Below, piece after piece: positions 15,559-26,397 of a stretch of DNA of 64,000 nucleotides (positions are counted from its first letter, which is position 1; every line of letters starts with the position of its first letter). Under the pieces are notes generated by a model. It had not been told where the DNA came from, did no database searches, and saw only the letters and a program-made list of their open reading frames with translations. The position numbers and the translations under genes were made by a program. The DNA lies in contig NZ_CP102951.1 in assembly GCF_024741815.1 (NCBI RefSeq), forward strand, positions 2,557,001 to 2,621,000. The letters run 5' to 3'. The DNA comes from Pseudomonas sp. LS1212. Lineage in GTDB: Bacteria; Pseudomonadota; Gammaproteobacteria; Pseudomonadales; Pseudomonadaceae.

Positions 15559-16185
15559 TCAAAGGGTTGCAGTCTGATCGGGTGTGGCGATGCCTTTCAT
15601 GAAAATGGCGATGGCCTCTTCGATCAGGCGGTCTTGTTCGGCCTGCGAGGGGATATCCAGCAGCCCCAGCAGGCAGCGCAACTGAAGATCGCCTGTCAAT
15701 CCGTCGAGGAAAAACACTGCGCGGGTGTGAGCGTCGCCAGGCGTGATCAAGCCCGCGCCGTCGGCCCAGGTGAAGTACTCGGCCAGGCACCGATAGGCCG
15801 TGGCCGGCGCTGCGGCGAAGAACGACCGCGCCGCTTCCGGGGCGCGTGGCGCCTCGGCAACCACCAGTCGATGCAGCGCAAGGGTCCTCGGCGCCAACAC
15901 CACCCCGATGAACTTATAGGCAATCGTCGACAACGCTTCGCCCAATGGCAATCGTTTCAGGTCCAGGTGGGTGAGGGGGGTGACGTTCTCGGCGCAGAGG
16001 TGCTCGATGATCGCAGCAAATAGCCCGTCCTTGTCACCGAAATAGGCATAGATCGTACGCTTGGAGCCACCGATCCTGGCAATGATCCCGTCCACGCTGA
16101 CGCCGGCATAGCCGTCCTCAAGGAACATTTCGCTCGCCGTGTGGAGAATGGCTTGGCGTTTTTCTACTTGTCTGGGCCGCTGCAT
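15559..16185 (-). CDS. TetR-family transcriptional regulator
   Basis: 208 residues from the ATG at 16185 (a TTG at 16203 is an alternative). The N-terminal helix-turn-helix reads AILHTASEMFLEDGYAGVSV followed by IIARIGGSKRTIYAYFGDKDGL, diagnostic of TetR. The C-terminal ligand domain is of the AefR-like type (TADGAGLITPGD region). It is divergent from the ring-cleavage operon that starts at 16445. The shared intergenic region has a TACGGTA-N3-TACCGTA palindrome and a second TACGGTAC element close to its own start. It most likely represses both itself and the operon until a pathway ligand binds. Confidence 0.9.
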   Translation of the reverse strand: MQRPRQVEKRQAILHTASEMFLEDGYAGVSVDGIIARIGGSKRTIYAYFGDKDGLFAAIIEHLCAENVTPLTHLDLKRLPLGEALSTIAYKFIGVVLAPRTLALHRLVVAEAPRAPEAARSFFAAAPATAYRCLAEYFTWADGAGLITPGDAHTRAVFFLDGLTGDLQLRCLLGLLDIPSQAEQDRLIEEAIAIFMKGIATPDQTATL

Positions 16186-16210
16186 GAAGGAGTCGTCTTT
16201 CAAAGGTTAG

Positions 16211-16219
16211 GTACGGTAC
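16211..16219. promoter_or_regulatory. Candidate TetR operator near its own start
   Basis: GTACGGTAC lies 26 bases before the regulator's ATG and repeats the half-site of the palindrome at 16389-16405. Autoregulation is likely. Confidence 0.55.
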
Positions 16220-16347
16220 GGGTGAGTTCTGCTGCGCGCAGAAACCTTCGTAGACTAACGATCAACACTCGCGCTGACCAGTGTCCTTCCAAGTCGCCAA
16301 CAGAATAAAACCTCCTCGATAAAGCACAAAAACCTCTTGAGCAGGGA

Positions 16348-16376
16348 TTGACAGCGCCTGCCTGGGAGGATTAGTT
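16348..16376 (+). promoter_or_regulatory. Sigma-70 promoter of the ring-cleavage operon
   Basis: TTGACA (16348-16353), a 17-base spacer and TTAGTT (16371-16376) lie about 70 bases before the ATG at 16445. The candidate TetR operator follows at the expected start of transcription. Confidence 0.55.
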
Positions 16377-16388
16377 TTGTCGAAAGGG

Positions 16389-16410
16389 TACGGTAACGTA
16401 CCGTACCGTA
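16389..16410. promoter_or_regulatory. Candidate TetR operator of the ring-cleavage operon
   Basis: TACGGTA-acg-TACCGTA (16389-16405) is a perfect palindrome, followed directly by a further half-site CCGTA. It lies just after the -10 box, a typical repressor position. Confidence 0.7.
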
Positions 16411-16444
16411 ATGCCTAACCATAAAAACAACAGAGGTAGTACTC

Positions 16445-17306
16445 ATGCGTTTCGTGCGATTCATGGAAAACAGCCACAAGGGCCTGGCTGTGGAAGAGGC
16501 TGGCGTGCTCAGAGGGCTGTTGGAGAACGAGCCCGGTTATCCGGGTAGCCTCCACGATTTGCTGACGGCAGGGCCGACAGCGCTAAAGGCGGCGTACCGG
16601 CAGCTGCGCGACGCGCGGTTGATCGACCAGGCCGCTATCACCTTGCTCCCTCCGATCGAACGCCCGTCGAAGATCGTCTGCGTAGGCCTCAACTACGCCG
16701 ATCACACCAAGGAGAGCCCTTACGAGCAGCCCGCTTACCCCACCTTCTTTCCCGGCCTCAACCTTAATCGGTCACGACAGCGCCATCGTGCGTCCGCGTG
16801 TCTCCGAGCAGCTCGACTTCGAAGGTGAGTTGGCCGTGATCATCGGCGTGGGAGGACGACACATTGCCAAGGAGCGCGCGCTCGAACATGTCGCCGGATA
16901 TTCCATATTCAATGAAGCTTCGGTACGGGACTATCAGTTCAAGTCGCCGCAATGGACGATCGGTAAAAACTTCGACGCAACGGGTGCCTTCGGTCCGTCC
17001 TTCGTCAGTGCCGACGAACTGCCGCCAGGTGCAGCAGGGCTAGGCCTGGTCACGCGGCTGAACGGCCAGGTGGTCCAGCAGTGCAATACTGCCGACATGA
17101 TCTTCAGCGTCGCCGACATAATTGCCATCCTCAGCGAGGCGGTGACACTCGAACCCGGCGACGTCATCGTCACCGGAACTCCGGCCGGCATCGGTTGGGC
17201 CCGTCGTCCTCCATTGTTCATGAAACCGGGCGACCTCTGCACCGTGGAGATCGAGGGACTTGGTACCTTGAGCAATGCCATCGCCGACGAGACTCATCCG
17301 GCCTAA
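16445..17306 (+). pseudogene. Fumarylacetoacetate hydrolase family protein, frameshifted
   Basis: Two frames together make one FAA-hydrolase protein of about 286 residues. The first (16445 to about 16757) ends with VCVGLNYADHTKES and PTFF. The second resumes at about 16762 with LIGHDSAIVRP and continues through the metal-binding EGELAVIIG, GYSIFNEASVRDYQ, the GKNFD motif and TGTPAGIGWARRP. The switch lies in CCTCAACCTTAATC, where the total length is one base off a multiple of three. FAA hydrolases cleave C-C bonds of ring-cleavage products. As written the gene gives a truncated product, but a sequencing error cannot be excluded. It heads an operon with an extradiol dioxygenase, so a working copy would be expected. 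Confidence 0.8.
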
Positions 17307-17452
17307 GCCCACGCGACTGCCATTCACTCGAACGCGTCACCGCCATGGCCGTGCGGCGCAACCCCACGCCCTGGTGACCGGCGCCTGAACTGTGTGTTGC
17401 CTGACCCACCCCCGGATGCGTGTACCGGGGGTAGGGCAGAGGAGGAACTGCC

Positions 17453-18418
17453 GTGCTCCAGCTTGAAGACATTAACCATGTCGTGTACTGCCATCCTGAC
17501 CTGGATGTGATTGAAAGATTTCTGACCGATTTCGGGCTGGTCGTCGCCCAGCGCACCGAGCAACATCTTTATATGCGAGGGGCCGGCTCATTGCCCTATG
17601 TGTATGTCGCCGAGCGTGCCGAGCGCGCCAGCTTTGGCGCCATTGCCTTTGCCGTAAAAGGGATGGCCGACCTCGAGCAGGCAAGCCGATTGCCGGGGGC
17701 TTCTCGGATCGAAGCGCTTGAGGGGCCAGGAGGTGGGCAGCGAGTTTCGCTGACAGACCCGGCTGGCCGGCGCATCGACCTGGTCCATGGCATCGAACCG
17801 GTGCAGCCCTTGTCGATCCGCCCGGGACTGACTCACAACACGGCCATCGAAAAGCGTCGGCTGGGTGTCGCACAACGGCCGCCCAAGGGGCCGGCGCAAG
17901 TCTTGCGCATCGGTCATGCAGCGATCGGCGTCCGGGACCTGCATACAAACCTGGAGTGGTACACGCGCACCTTGGGCCTGCTGCCCTCGGACCTGGTCGT
18001 GGAAGGAGGCAAGGACAATCCTGTCGCAGCCTTCCTGCGCATCAACCGCGGCAGTGAGTGGACCGATCATCACACCATTGCCTTGTTCACCGCCGATGAA
18101 GACCGCATTCACCACGCCTCCTTCGAAGTGCAGGACTTCGATGCCCAATGCCAGGGTCACCACTGGATGGTCGCGCAAGGCTGGTCGCCGTTCTGGGGCG
18201 TGGGCAGGCATTTGCTGGGTAGTCAGATCTTCGATTACTGGCTGGATCCGTCCGGCAACATCATCGAGCACTTCACCGATGGCGATCAGTACAACCAGCA
18301 TTCTCCTCTGGGTTATACCGCCTCCTGCGACTCCAGCCTGTACCAGTGGGGGCCCCAGATGTCGGTGGAGAACTTTCTCGGCGGGGTCTGCGAGATCGAG
18401 CGCAACGCCCGGCGCTGA
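17453..18418 (+). CDS. Type I extradiol (catechol 2,3-) dioxygenase
   Basis: 321 residues, two vicinal-oxygen-chelate repeats. The active C-terminal repeat has the iron ligands His155 (RIGHAAIGV), His221 (IHHASFEV) and Glu272 (NIIEHF), with the acid-base His206/His207 (DHHTIALF) and GVGRHLLGSQIFDYW. The enzyme cleaves a catechol ring next to its hydroxyls in the cytoplasm. GTG start, supported by GAGGAGG seven bases before. It lies after the FAA hydrolase and before a nitroreductase. The exact catecholic substrate cannot be told from sequence. Confidence 0.9.
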   Translation: MLQLEDINHVVYCHPDLDVIERFLTDFGLVVAQRTEQHLYMRGAGSLPYVYVAERAERASFGAIAFAVKGMADLEQASRLPGASRIEALEGPGGGQRVSLTDPAGRRIDLVHGIEPVQPLSIRPGLTHNTAIEKRRLGVAQRPPKGPAQVLRIGHAAIGVRDLHTNLEWYTRTLGLLPSDLVVEGGKDNPVAAFLRINRGSEWTDHHTIALFTADEDRIHHASFEVQDFDAQCQGHHWMVAQGWSPFWGVGRHLLGSQIFDYWLDPSGNIIEHFTDGDQYNQHSPLGYTASCDSSLYQWGPQMSVENFLGGVCEIERNARR

Positions 18419-18466
18419 CCGGGTTCAACGTTGCAATGGCTCAGTGTTAACGACAGGAGAGATACA

Positions 18467-19090
18467 ATGAACGAACCGGTGAACGATCACTGTCTGGATT
18501 TATTGTTTCGCAAGGCCCGTAGCCAGAACGGCTGGCTCGACAAACCCGTGCGCGATGAAACCCTTAAAACGCTGTACGACCTGGTGCGTTGGGGGCCGAC
18601 CAGTGCCAACAGTTGCCCGGCCAGGATCGTGTTCTTGCGCACGCCCCAGGCCAAGCAACGGTTGCTGCCGGCATTGAGTGCCGGGAATGTGGAAAAGACC
18701 CTGAGCGCGCCGGTCACGGCGGTCATCGGCTACGACATGGCCTTCTATGATCAGTTGCCCAAATTGTTTCCCCACCATCCCGGCGTGCGCGAGTGGGTCC
18801 TCGAACAGCCTGAATTGATCGAAGCCACTGCGTTGCGCAACAGCTCGATGCAGGGCGCCTACTTCATTCTGGCGGCGCGTGCCCTGGGCCTCGATTGCGG
18901 GCCGATGTCTGGGTTTGAACATGCCAGGGTGGATAACGAGTTTTTCCCGCAGCAACGATCGTTGCGAGACTGTTTTGCAGACATGCAGATCAAGTCGAAC
19001 TTTATCTGCAACCTGGGATATGGCGATCCCAGCAAAGTATTCGCACGAAGTCCGCGCCTGGACTTTGACGAGGCCTGCGTACTTTTATAA
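18467..19090 (+). CDS. Nitroreductase family protein, RutE/HadB-like
   Basis: 207 residues. FVRWGPTSANSCPARIVF-type sequence (here LVRWGPTSANSCPARIVF), SSMQGAYFILAARALGLDCG and the closing LGYGD match the RutE (3-hydroxypropionate/malonic semialdehyde reductase) branch of FMN nitroreductases. These reduce small aldehydes or nitro/quinone compounds with NAD(P)H. AGGAGAG lies five bases before the ATG. In this operon it could reduce a semialdehyde or quinone intermediate. RutE itself belongs to pyrimidine breakdown, but no other rut gene is nearby. Confidence 0.8.
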   Translation: MNEPVNDHCLDLLFRKARSQNGWLDKPVRDETLKTLYDLVRWGPTSANSCPARIVFLRTPQAKQRLLPALSAGNVEKTLSAPVTAVIGYDMAFYDQLPKLFPHHPGVREWVLEQPELIEATALRNSSMQGAYFILAARALGLDCGPMSGFEHARVDNEFFPQQRSLRDCFADMQIKSNFICNLGYGDPSKVFARSPRLDFDEACVLL

Positions 19091-19189
19091 CCCAGTAATC
19101 ATGTGACTGACCCCCAGCCGACAGATGAAGGCGGCATGCCGTCGCCTTCGAATCGTACGGGCAAAACAATAACAACAAGGAAAACATCG

Positions 19190-20416
19190 ATGAAAACCAT
19201 CTCGAAATGGCATGTGCTCGTGGGCGGATTCCTCGCTTATTTGTTCGACGCCATGGAAATAATACTCTTGACCCTTGCACTACCGGTTATTCGCCAGGAC
19301 TTGGGCTTGAGTTTCAATGAAGCGGGAATGCTGGCCTCGGCAACATTGTTGGGCATTGGCTTCAGCAGTATTACCACCGGTTGGTACTCGGACAATTTCG
19401 GCCGGCGTAATGCCTTGCTGATTTCGTTATTGATCTTCGGCGCACTGACGACTCTGGTGGCGGTCGCCCACAGTTGGGCGTTGCTGCTGGTGCTGAGATT
19501 TCTCTCGGGCCTGGGACTGGGCGGTGTCTGGGGGATTGTCTCGGCTTATGTAACGGAAACCTGGCCGCCCCATCAGCGGGCACGGGCAATCGGCTTTGTG
19601 CTGAGTTCCTTCCCGGTCGGCGCCAGTATCGCGGCATTGGCGGCAGGTGCATTCTTGCCTGATTGGGAAATGCTGTTTCTGGTGGCAGGCGTCTCAACAC
19701 TGATTCCTGTCGTATATATCCTGCTGTTCGTGCCCGAATCCCAAGAGTGGAAAGCGCAAAAAGCCCTGTCGCGGACAAACTCCGGCGTGGGCAGCAACGT
19801 TTCGATCGGAGAAATCTTCGCGCCTGAACTGCGCCGTCTCACCTTGTTGGGCACCCTGGCGGCCAGTTGTGCGGTGATTGGCTTTTGGGGGGCCAGTACC
19901 TGGCTGCCGACCTATCTGGTCCAGGAGCGAGGGCTGAACATCGGCATGATGGCCAGCTTTATCGCGATACTGAACGTGGGGGCCTTCATCGGCATCAATG
20001 CCTTCGGCCTGATCGCCGACTGGATCGGCAAGAAGAACGCCACGCTGCTGTCGCTCTTGGGCTGCGCCATCATGTTGTCGATCTACTCCGTCACCGAGCA
20101 GAATCGAATCCTGTTCTGGCTGGGGCCGGTCTATGCCTTCTTCTACGCCTTCGCCAGTTTGTTCGCGTCCTATTTCAGCGCGCTGTACCCGACTCGGGTT
20201 CGTACGCTGGGCGCGGGTTTCTGCTTCAACTTCGGTCGCGGTCTCGCTGCCTTCGCGCCTCTGCTCTTGAGTGGGATTGCCGCCCATTACAGCCTCGCAC
20301 TCGGGCTATTGGTCTGCGCGGGGTTTTTCGCCCTGGCCACGATCACCATGCTCTTCATGCCGAGTACTGAAGGGACCAGTGTCAGTGCAAAGGCCAGCGA
20401 ACTTTTGCCTGGCTGA
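19190..20416 (+). CDS. MFS transporter, aromatic acid/metabolite:H+ symporter type
   Basis: 408 residues from the ATG at 19190 (AAGGA box; an upstream frame to 19103 lacks a signal). About twelve hydrophobic segments are visible. The signature loop after helix 2 reads GWYSDNFGRRNALL, with the acidic DAMEIILL in helix 1, as in the metabolite:H+ symporters. It should import the operon's aromatic or organic acid substrate through the inner membrane, working with the outer membrane channel at 22151. Confidence 0.88.
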   Translation: MKTISKWHVLVGGFLAYLFDAMEIILLTLALPVIRQDLGLSFNEAGMLASATLLGIGFSSITTGWYSDNFGRRNALLISLLIFGALTTLVAVAHSWALLLVLRFLSGLGLGGVWGIVSAYVTETWPPHQRARAIGFVLSSFPVGASIAALAAGAFLPDWEMLFLVAGVSTLIPVVYILLFVPESQEWKAQKALSRTNSGVGSNVSIGEIFAPELRRLTLLGTLAASCAVIGFWGASTWLPTYLVQERGLNIGMMASFIAILNVGAFIGINAFGLIADWIGKKNATLLSLLGCAIMLSIYSVTEQNRILFWLGPVYAFFYAFASLFASYFSALYPTRVRTLGAGFCFNFGRGLAAFAPLLLSGIAAHYSLALGLLVCAGFFALATITMLFMPSTEGTSVSAKASELLPG

Positions 20417-20538
20417 CGCGGCGGCTTTTCTGAAATACCTGTGCGTTCGTAATTCCAACTCTTAGTAAATCAAAAATCACAGTCCTTGTGTCGGGTACTT
20501 CAAGTACCGGGCCATGGCCTGCCTATGCGGAGCGTTTA

Positions 20539-22047
<1,509 letters not shown>

Positions 22048-22150
22048 AGAGCTGTCGACACAACTGCTTCCTGCTCAAAACAACAACAAAAAAAGTTCGA
22101 TGCCGCCCGCCTCGCAGAAGCCGGGCGCTCGAACCCTAGGAGCCTTACCC

Positions 22151-22996
22151 ATGACCTCCCCGAAAAACTGCGCACGTGCGGTTCTGGCTGCGCTCGGCCT
22201 GATGTTTCTGGCACAGTGTGCACACGCGCTGACCTGGAGCGACACCTTCATCGGCTATCGCTATGGCACGGATTTCACCGAGCCAGGCGTTGACGAAAAA
22301 ATCCAGAAAAACGTCGTGCAGATCAGCCATGCCAGCGGTTATGCCCTTGGGCAGAACTTCTTCAATCTGGATATTCTCAAGTCCGACCATCACGATCCAA
22401 GGAAGGACAGTAGCTCCGGTGCCGTCGAGGGTTACCTGGTCTATCGCCACCAACTCTACCTGAGCAAGGTGTTCGACCGCTCCTTCGCCTTCGGGCCGGT
22501 GAAAGAGGTCGCCATGAGCGGCGGTATCGAACTCAACTACAAGAACACTGCGTTCGCTACCCGCAAGAAGTTGCTGGTCTTCGGCCCGACCTTGAAGTTC
22601 GACGTACCCGGTTTCCTCGATTTCAGCCTGCTGTACGCCTATGAATGGAACCATTGCGGGCTGCAGAACTGTACCGAGAACCTTGCGTTCGACCCTTACT
22701 ATGTCGTGCATGCCGCCTGGGGTATTCCGTTTCAGCTGGGCCAGGTCCCCTTGCGGTTCCAGGGGTTCGCCAATTACCGGACGGCCAAGGGCGAGGACTA
22801 CTTCAAGGTCAAGACGACAGAGGAAACTCAGGTTCGTACGGCCTTGATGGTGGATGTCGGGGAGCTGGCCCTTAACAGGAAGAACAAAGTGCTGGTCGGT
22901 TTGGGTTATGAGTACTGGCGCCATAAATATGGAGCCCATGGCAAGCCTGGGGCCACAACCTCGGCACCGATGGTGCAGTTGGAGTGGCACTTCTGA
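22151..22996 (+). CDS. Tsx-like outer membrane channel protein
   Basis: 281 residues with a signal peptide (AVLAALGLMFLAQCAHA) and alternating beta strands ending in the outer-membrane signature WHF. The pattern WSDTFIGYRYGTDFTEPG then GYEYWRHKYG near the end matches Tsx/DUF5020-like channels. AGGAG lies eight bases before the ATG. It closes the operon and is followed by a hairpin terminator. It should admit the operon's substrate through the outer membrane. A paralogue with the same C-terminal pattern is cut by the right window edge (63913). Confidence 0.8.
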   Translation: MTSPKNCARAVLAALGLMFLAQCAHALTWSDTFIGYRYGTDFTEPGVDEKIQKNVVQISHASGYALGQNFFNLDILKSDHHDPRKDSSSGAVEGYLVYRHQLYLSKVFDRSFAFGPVKEVAMSGGIELNYKNTAFATRKKLLVFGPTLKFDVPGFLDFSLLYAYEWNHCGLQNCTENLAFDPYYVVHAAWGIPFQLGQVPLRFQGFANYRTAKGEDYFKVKTTEETQVRTALMVDVGELALNRKNKVLVGLGYEYWRHKYGAHGKPGATTSAPMVQLEWHF

Positions 22997-23008
22997 GTTG
23001 AGCAAGAT

Positions 23009-23035
23009 GCCCCGCTTTCTTGATGGAAGCGGGGC
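23009..23035 (+). terminator. Terminator hairpin ending the ring-cleavage operon
   Basis: GCCCCGCTT (23009-23017) pairs with AAGCGGGGC (23027-23035) around nine bases. The T-tract is weak. It lies between convergent genes and may serve both. Confidence 0.7.
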
Positions 23036-23093
23036 TTGATCGTCTGGCAAAGCGCCCACGACTGATCGTAGGCGCAAGAGGAAACGGGTGTAC

Positions 23094-24503
23094 TTATCGA
23101 TTTTTCGGTTGCACGACGGGTAACGGCTTATAAAGGCTGATTTGTGATTTGCGACGAGAGACACCGATCAACAACATCGCGCCGGCGACCACTGCGGTCA
23201 TTAGCGTTTCATAGCGGTAGGTAGGGCTGATCAACATGTAGCCCAACACGACACTGATGAGTGCAATGACAAACCAGGTAAGCCAAGGGAATAACCACAT
23301 TTTGAAGGAAAGTACTTCGCCTTCTTTTTCAAGAATCGCTCGCATACGCAGTTGTGAGACAGCGATCACCAGATACACCAGCAGTGCAATCGCTCCAGTC
23401 GTAGACAACAGGAAACTGAAGACCTTGCCGGGAAACGCATAGTTGACGAAACATCCAACGAAGCCGGCCAGCGTGGAGAGAATTACCGCGACAGTCGGAA
23501 CGCCATTGCTGGAAATATGGCGAGTGATGGGGTGTGCTTCACCACGTGCGCCAAGCGAGTAGAGCATGCGAGATGCAGTGTACAGCCCTGAATTCATGCA
23601 ACTGGTCACAGCAACCAAAACCACGATGTCGACCATCATCTTGGCGCCAGGAACATTCAGGATTTCCAGCGCTCGCTGGAAGGAGCCAACCTGCAGCAGA
23701 CGCGGGTCATTCCAGGCAACCAGCGAAACAATGAAGAAAATCGAAAAAATGTAGAAAATGGCGATGCGATAGACGACGAGGTTCGTGGCCTTGCGAATCT
23801 TTTCTTTTGGATTTGAGGTTTCATCTGCCGCGATAGTGACAATTTCCGCACCGAAGAACGAGAAAATAGTCACCAGTACGCCGCCAAGAACGGCGCCAAA
23901 GCCATTTGGCATAAAGCCGCCGTTACCGAGAAGCTGGCCAACGCCAGACACTTCAGCCAACGGCCAGTACCCCGATACACCCAGTGCGCATACGACGATG
24001 AAAGCAAGAATCGCGATAACTTTGACCAAGGCAAACCAGTATTCAAATTCACCAAAGTTCTTGACGCTTATCAGGTTGGTACAAGAAAGCGTGATCATGA
24101 TCAGAAACGCAAACAGCCATGACGGAACAGAAGGAATCCAGGCGTGAAGAATATCGGCACCTGCGATGGCCTCGACGGGAATGATGAGCACCCAGAACCA
24201 CCAGTAAAGCCATCCGATGGTGAACCCGGCCCATGGGCCTATCGCTTTGCCTGCATAGGTCGAGAACGAGCCACTGTCAGGATTGGCGATGGCCATTTCG
24301 CCGAGCATTCGCATCACCAATAGAACCAGGAGGCCGGCTATGCCATAGGAGATCAGAATTGCCGGCCCTGCTGTTGCGATGGCGTTGGAGGACCCTATAA
24401 ACAACCCGGCCCCAATGATTCCTGCAATCGAAATCATCGAGACCTGACGTGACGTCAAACCATGCTTGAGTGAGTGATGCTCGTTATTTTGAAGCGAAGC
24501 CAT
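23094..24503 (-). CDS. APC-superfamily amino acid permease, GabP-like
   Basis: 469 residues, twelve predicted membrane segments. The N-terminal signature ISIAGIIGAGLFIGSSNAI and the FSFFGAEIVTIAADETSNP segment match GABA and related amino acid permeases. A GAGGG box precedes the ATG. Its position directly downstream of amaB, on the same strand, suggests it imports a lysine-pathway compound (pipecolate, 2-aminoadipate or lysine itself) rather than GABA. Proton symport at the inner membrane is expected of the family. Confidence 0.85.
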   Translation of the reverse strand: MASLQNNEHHSLKHGLTSRQVSMISIAGIIGAGLFIGSSNAIATAGPAILISYGIAGLLVLLVMRMLGEMAIANPDSGSFSTYAGKAIGPWAGFTIGWLYWWFWVLIIPVEAIAGADILHAWIPSVPSWLFAFLIMITLSCTNLISVKNFGEFEYWFALVKVIAILAFIVVCALGVSGYWPLAEVSGVGQLLGNGGFMPNGFGAVLGGVLVTIFSFFGAEIVTIAADETSNPKEKIRKATNLVVYRIAIFYIFSIFFIVSLVAWNDPRLLQVGSFQRALEILNVPGAKMMVDIVVLVAVTSCMNSGLYTASRMLYSLGARGEAHPITRHISSNGVPTVAVILSTLAGFVGCFVNYAFPGKVFSFLLSTTGAIALLVYLVIAVSQLRMRAILEKEGEVLSFKMWLFPWLTWFVIALISVVLGYMLISPTYRYETLMTAVVAGAMLLIGVSRRKSQISLYKPLPVVQPKNR

Positions 24504-24725
24504 GATCTACCCTCGATCGGCACGTTACCTTGCACCCGAATACGGCAGCGGTCCCGGGAAAAAAAGCAACGGAATTAGAATAAGCTTTATTGTTAGCTCA
24601 GTTGTTAGGCTGTTAGTTGCTTATGTGCTGCCATTGTTTGTTCCTTGTCATTGATTTCGGGTGGCAGCGAAAAATTAATGAACTTTTCTTGTTTTATGGA
24701 ATAGGGCTTGAAGTGCACCGGCCTG

Positions 24726-24750
24726 CAACCGGGTTCGTTGAGCCCGGTTG
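24726..24750 (-). terminator. Hairpin after amaB
   Basis: CAACCGGG (24726-24733) pairs with CCCGGTTG (24743-24750), ten bases past the amaB stop. The 256-base gap between amaB and the permease otherwise shows no gene, only A/T-rich sequence near the permease start that may hold its promoter. Confidence 0.55.
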
Positions 24751-24759
24751 TGTTTGTCA

Positions 24760-26250
24760 TCAGTCGAAAACGATGCCCTGAGCCAGCGGCAGTTCGCGGG
24801 AGTAGTTCACGGTATTGGTTTGACGACGCATGTAGGCTTTCCACGAGTCAGAACCAGACTCACGACCGCCACCGGTTTCTTTCTCGCCACCGAAGGCACC
24901 GCCGATCTCGGCACCACTGGTACCAATGTTGACGTTGGCGATGCCGCAGTCACTGCCCGAAGCGCTTTGGAAGGTTTCAGCTTCACGGATGTCCGTGGTG
25001 AAGATGCAAGAAGAGAGGCCTTGCGGTACTTCATTATTCAGGCGCAGTGCTTCCTCGAACTCGTCGTAGGTCAGCACGTAGAGAATTGGAGCAAATGTCT
25101 CGTGTCGCACGACTTCGCTTTGACCTGGCATTTCAACGATGGCAGGTGTGACGTAGTAGGCGTTCGGATACTTGTCTTGCAGCTGACGCTCACCGCCGAA
25201 AACCTGACCACCCTCATCACGAGCTTTGGTCAAGGCATCCTGCATTGCGCAGTAGGCCAGTTTGTCTACCAGCGGACCGACCAGGTTGTCCTGGCGTGGA
25301 TCACCGATTCGGACCTTGGCATAAGCTGCCTTGACCCGTGCGACAACTTCGTCTTTTACCGAACGGTGAACAATCAGACGACGCAGGGTGGTGCAACGCT
25401 GACCAGCAGTACCGACTGCGGAAAACAGAATGCCACGAACAGCCAGGTCCAGGTCAGCGCTTGGCGTCAGGATCATGGCGTTGTTGCCTCCCAGCTCGAG
25501 GATGCTGCGGCCAAAACGCGAAGCAACGCGTGGACCTACTTCGCGACCCATGCGAGTGCTGCCTGTAGCACTGATCAGTGGTACGCGCGAATCATCGACG
25601 AGCGCTTCACCAGCATCGCGATCACCGATGATCAACTGAGCGATACCCTCTGGAGCGTCACCGAAAGTGGCCAGTGCTTTTTCAAGCAGCGCCTGACAAG
25701 CCAATGCCGTCAACGGGGTCTTTTCCGAGGGTTTCCACAGCACAGCGTTACCGCATACCAGTGCAAGCGTCGTGTTCCACGCCCATACGGCAACAGGGAA
25801 GTTGAAGGCGCTGATTACGCCAACGACGCCCAAAGGCTGCCAGGTTTCACGCATGTGGTGACCCGGGCGTTCGGAGGCAATCGTCAAACCATAGAGCTGG
25901 CGGGACAGACCTACTGCGAAGTCGCAGATGTCGATCATTTCCTGAACTTCACCCAAACCTTCCTGGGTGATCTTGCCGGCCTCGATGGAAACCAGTTCGC
26001 CCAATTGCGCCTTATGCTCGCGCAACACTTCGCCGAGGATTCTGACCAACTCACCACGGCGTGGTGCAGGTACGCTACGCCACTTCAAAAAAGCACTATG
26101 GGCACTTTCAATGCGCGTCAAAACTTGCTCTTTCCCTTCCAGAGTGACGGAAGCGATTTGGCTGCCATCAATGGGAGTGTGAACGGGATAGTTTCCGTTC
26201 GTAAATGCAGTTTCTGCCACGCCCAAATGTTTAAGCAGGTCGGCAACCAT
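24760..26250 (-). CDS. amaB: L-piperideine-6-carboxylate (2-aminoadipate semialdehyde) dehydrogenase
   Basis: 496 residues, the length of P. putida AmaB and of the ALDH7 family. GVVGVISAFNFPVAVWAWN, the ALDH7-type SATGSTRMGREVG, LELGGNNAMI, and the nucleophile Cys in GTAGQRCTTLRR are all present. It oxidises the semialdehyde formed by AmaA to L-2-aminoadipate using NAD. AGGAG precedes the ATG. It diverges from a LysR gene. The 11-bp palindrome in the gap also occurs upstream of amaA, which supports joint regulation. Confidence 0.93.
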   Translation of the reverse strand: MVADLLKHLGVAETAFTNGNYPVHTPIDGSQIASVTLEGKEQVLTRIESAHSAFLKWRSVPAPRRGELVRILGEVLREHKAQLGELVSIEAGKITQEGLGEVQEMIDICDFAVGLSRQLYGLTIASERPGHHMRETWQPLGVVGVISAFNFPVAVWAWNTTLALVCGNAVLWKPSEKTPLTALACQALLEKALATFGDAPEGIAQLIIGDRDAGEALVDDSRVPLISATGSTRMGREVGPRVASRFGRSILELGGNNAMILTPSADLDLAVRGILFSAVGTAGQRCTTLRRLIVHRSVKDEVVARVKAAYAKVRIGDPRQDNLVGPLVDKLAYCAMQDALTKARDEGGQVFGGERQLQDKYPNAYYVTPAIVEMPGQSEVVRHETFAPILYVLTYDEFEEALRLNNEVPQGLSSCIFTTDIREAETFQSASGSDCGIANVNIGTSGAEIGGAFGGEKETGGGRESGSDSWKAYMRRQTNTVNYSRELPLAQGIVFD

Positions 26251-26325
26251 TTTTAATCTCCTACATCTGATACTGGTTGAAATCGTTGATGTAGGTCAGT
26301 ATTAATCTGTAAACCCCATCCTCAC

Positions 26326-26336
26326 AAACGACGTTT
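26326..26336. promoter_or_regulatory. AAACGACGTTT palindrome between amaB and lysR
   Basis: A perfect 5-1-5 palindrome in the divergent intergenic region. The identical 11 bases recur at 31894-31904 upstream of amaA. It is a candidate binding site for the LysR protein or another lysine-pathway regulator. Confidence 0.55.
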
Positions 26337-26397
26337 TAGAAGCACATGATTCCGATTTGGAATGAATTGCAGCAACCTCACCATCAGGTAGACACAA

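Noticed and set aside
20464..20538. Upstream start of the MmsA gene at 20488
   Set aside because: No ribosome-binding site, and the extra residues do not resemble the family's N-terminus; GGAG fits the ATG at 20539.
24748..26256. Long open frame (about 500 codons) on the plus strand opposite amaB
   Set aside because: Exact antisense shadow of a well-conserved dehydrogenase; the open frame follows from high-GC codon usage, and the protein has no recognisable domain.
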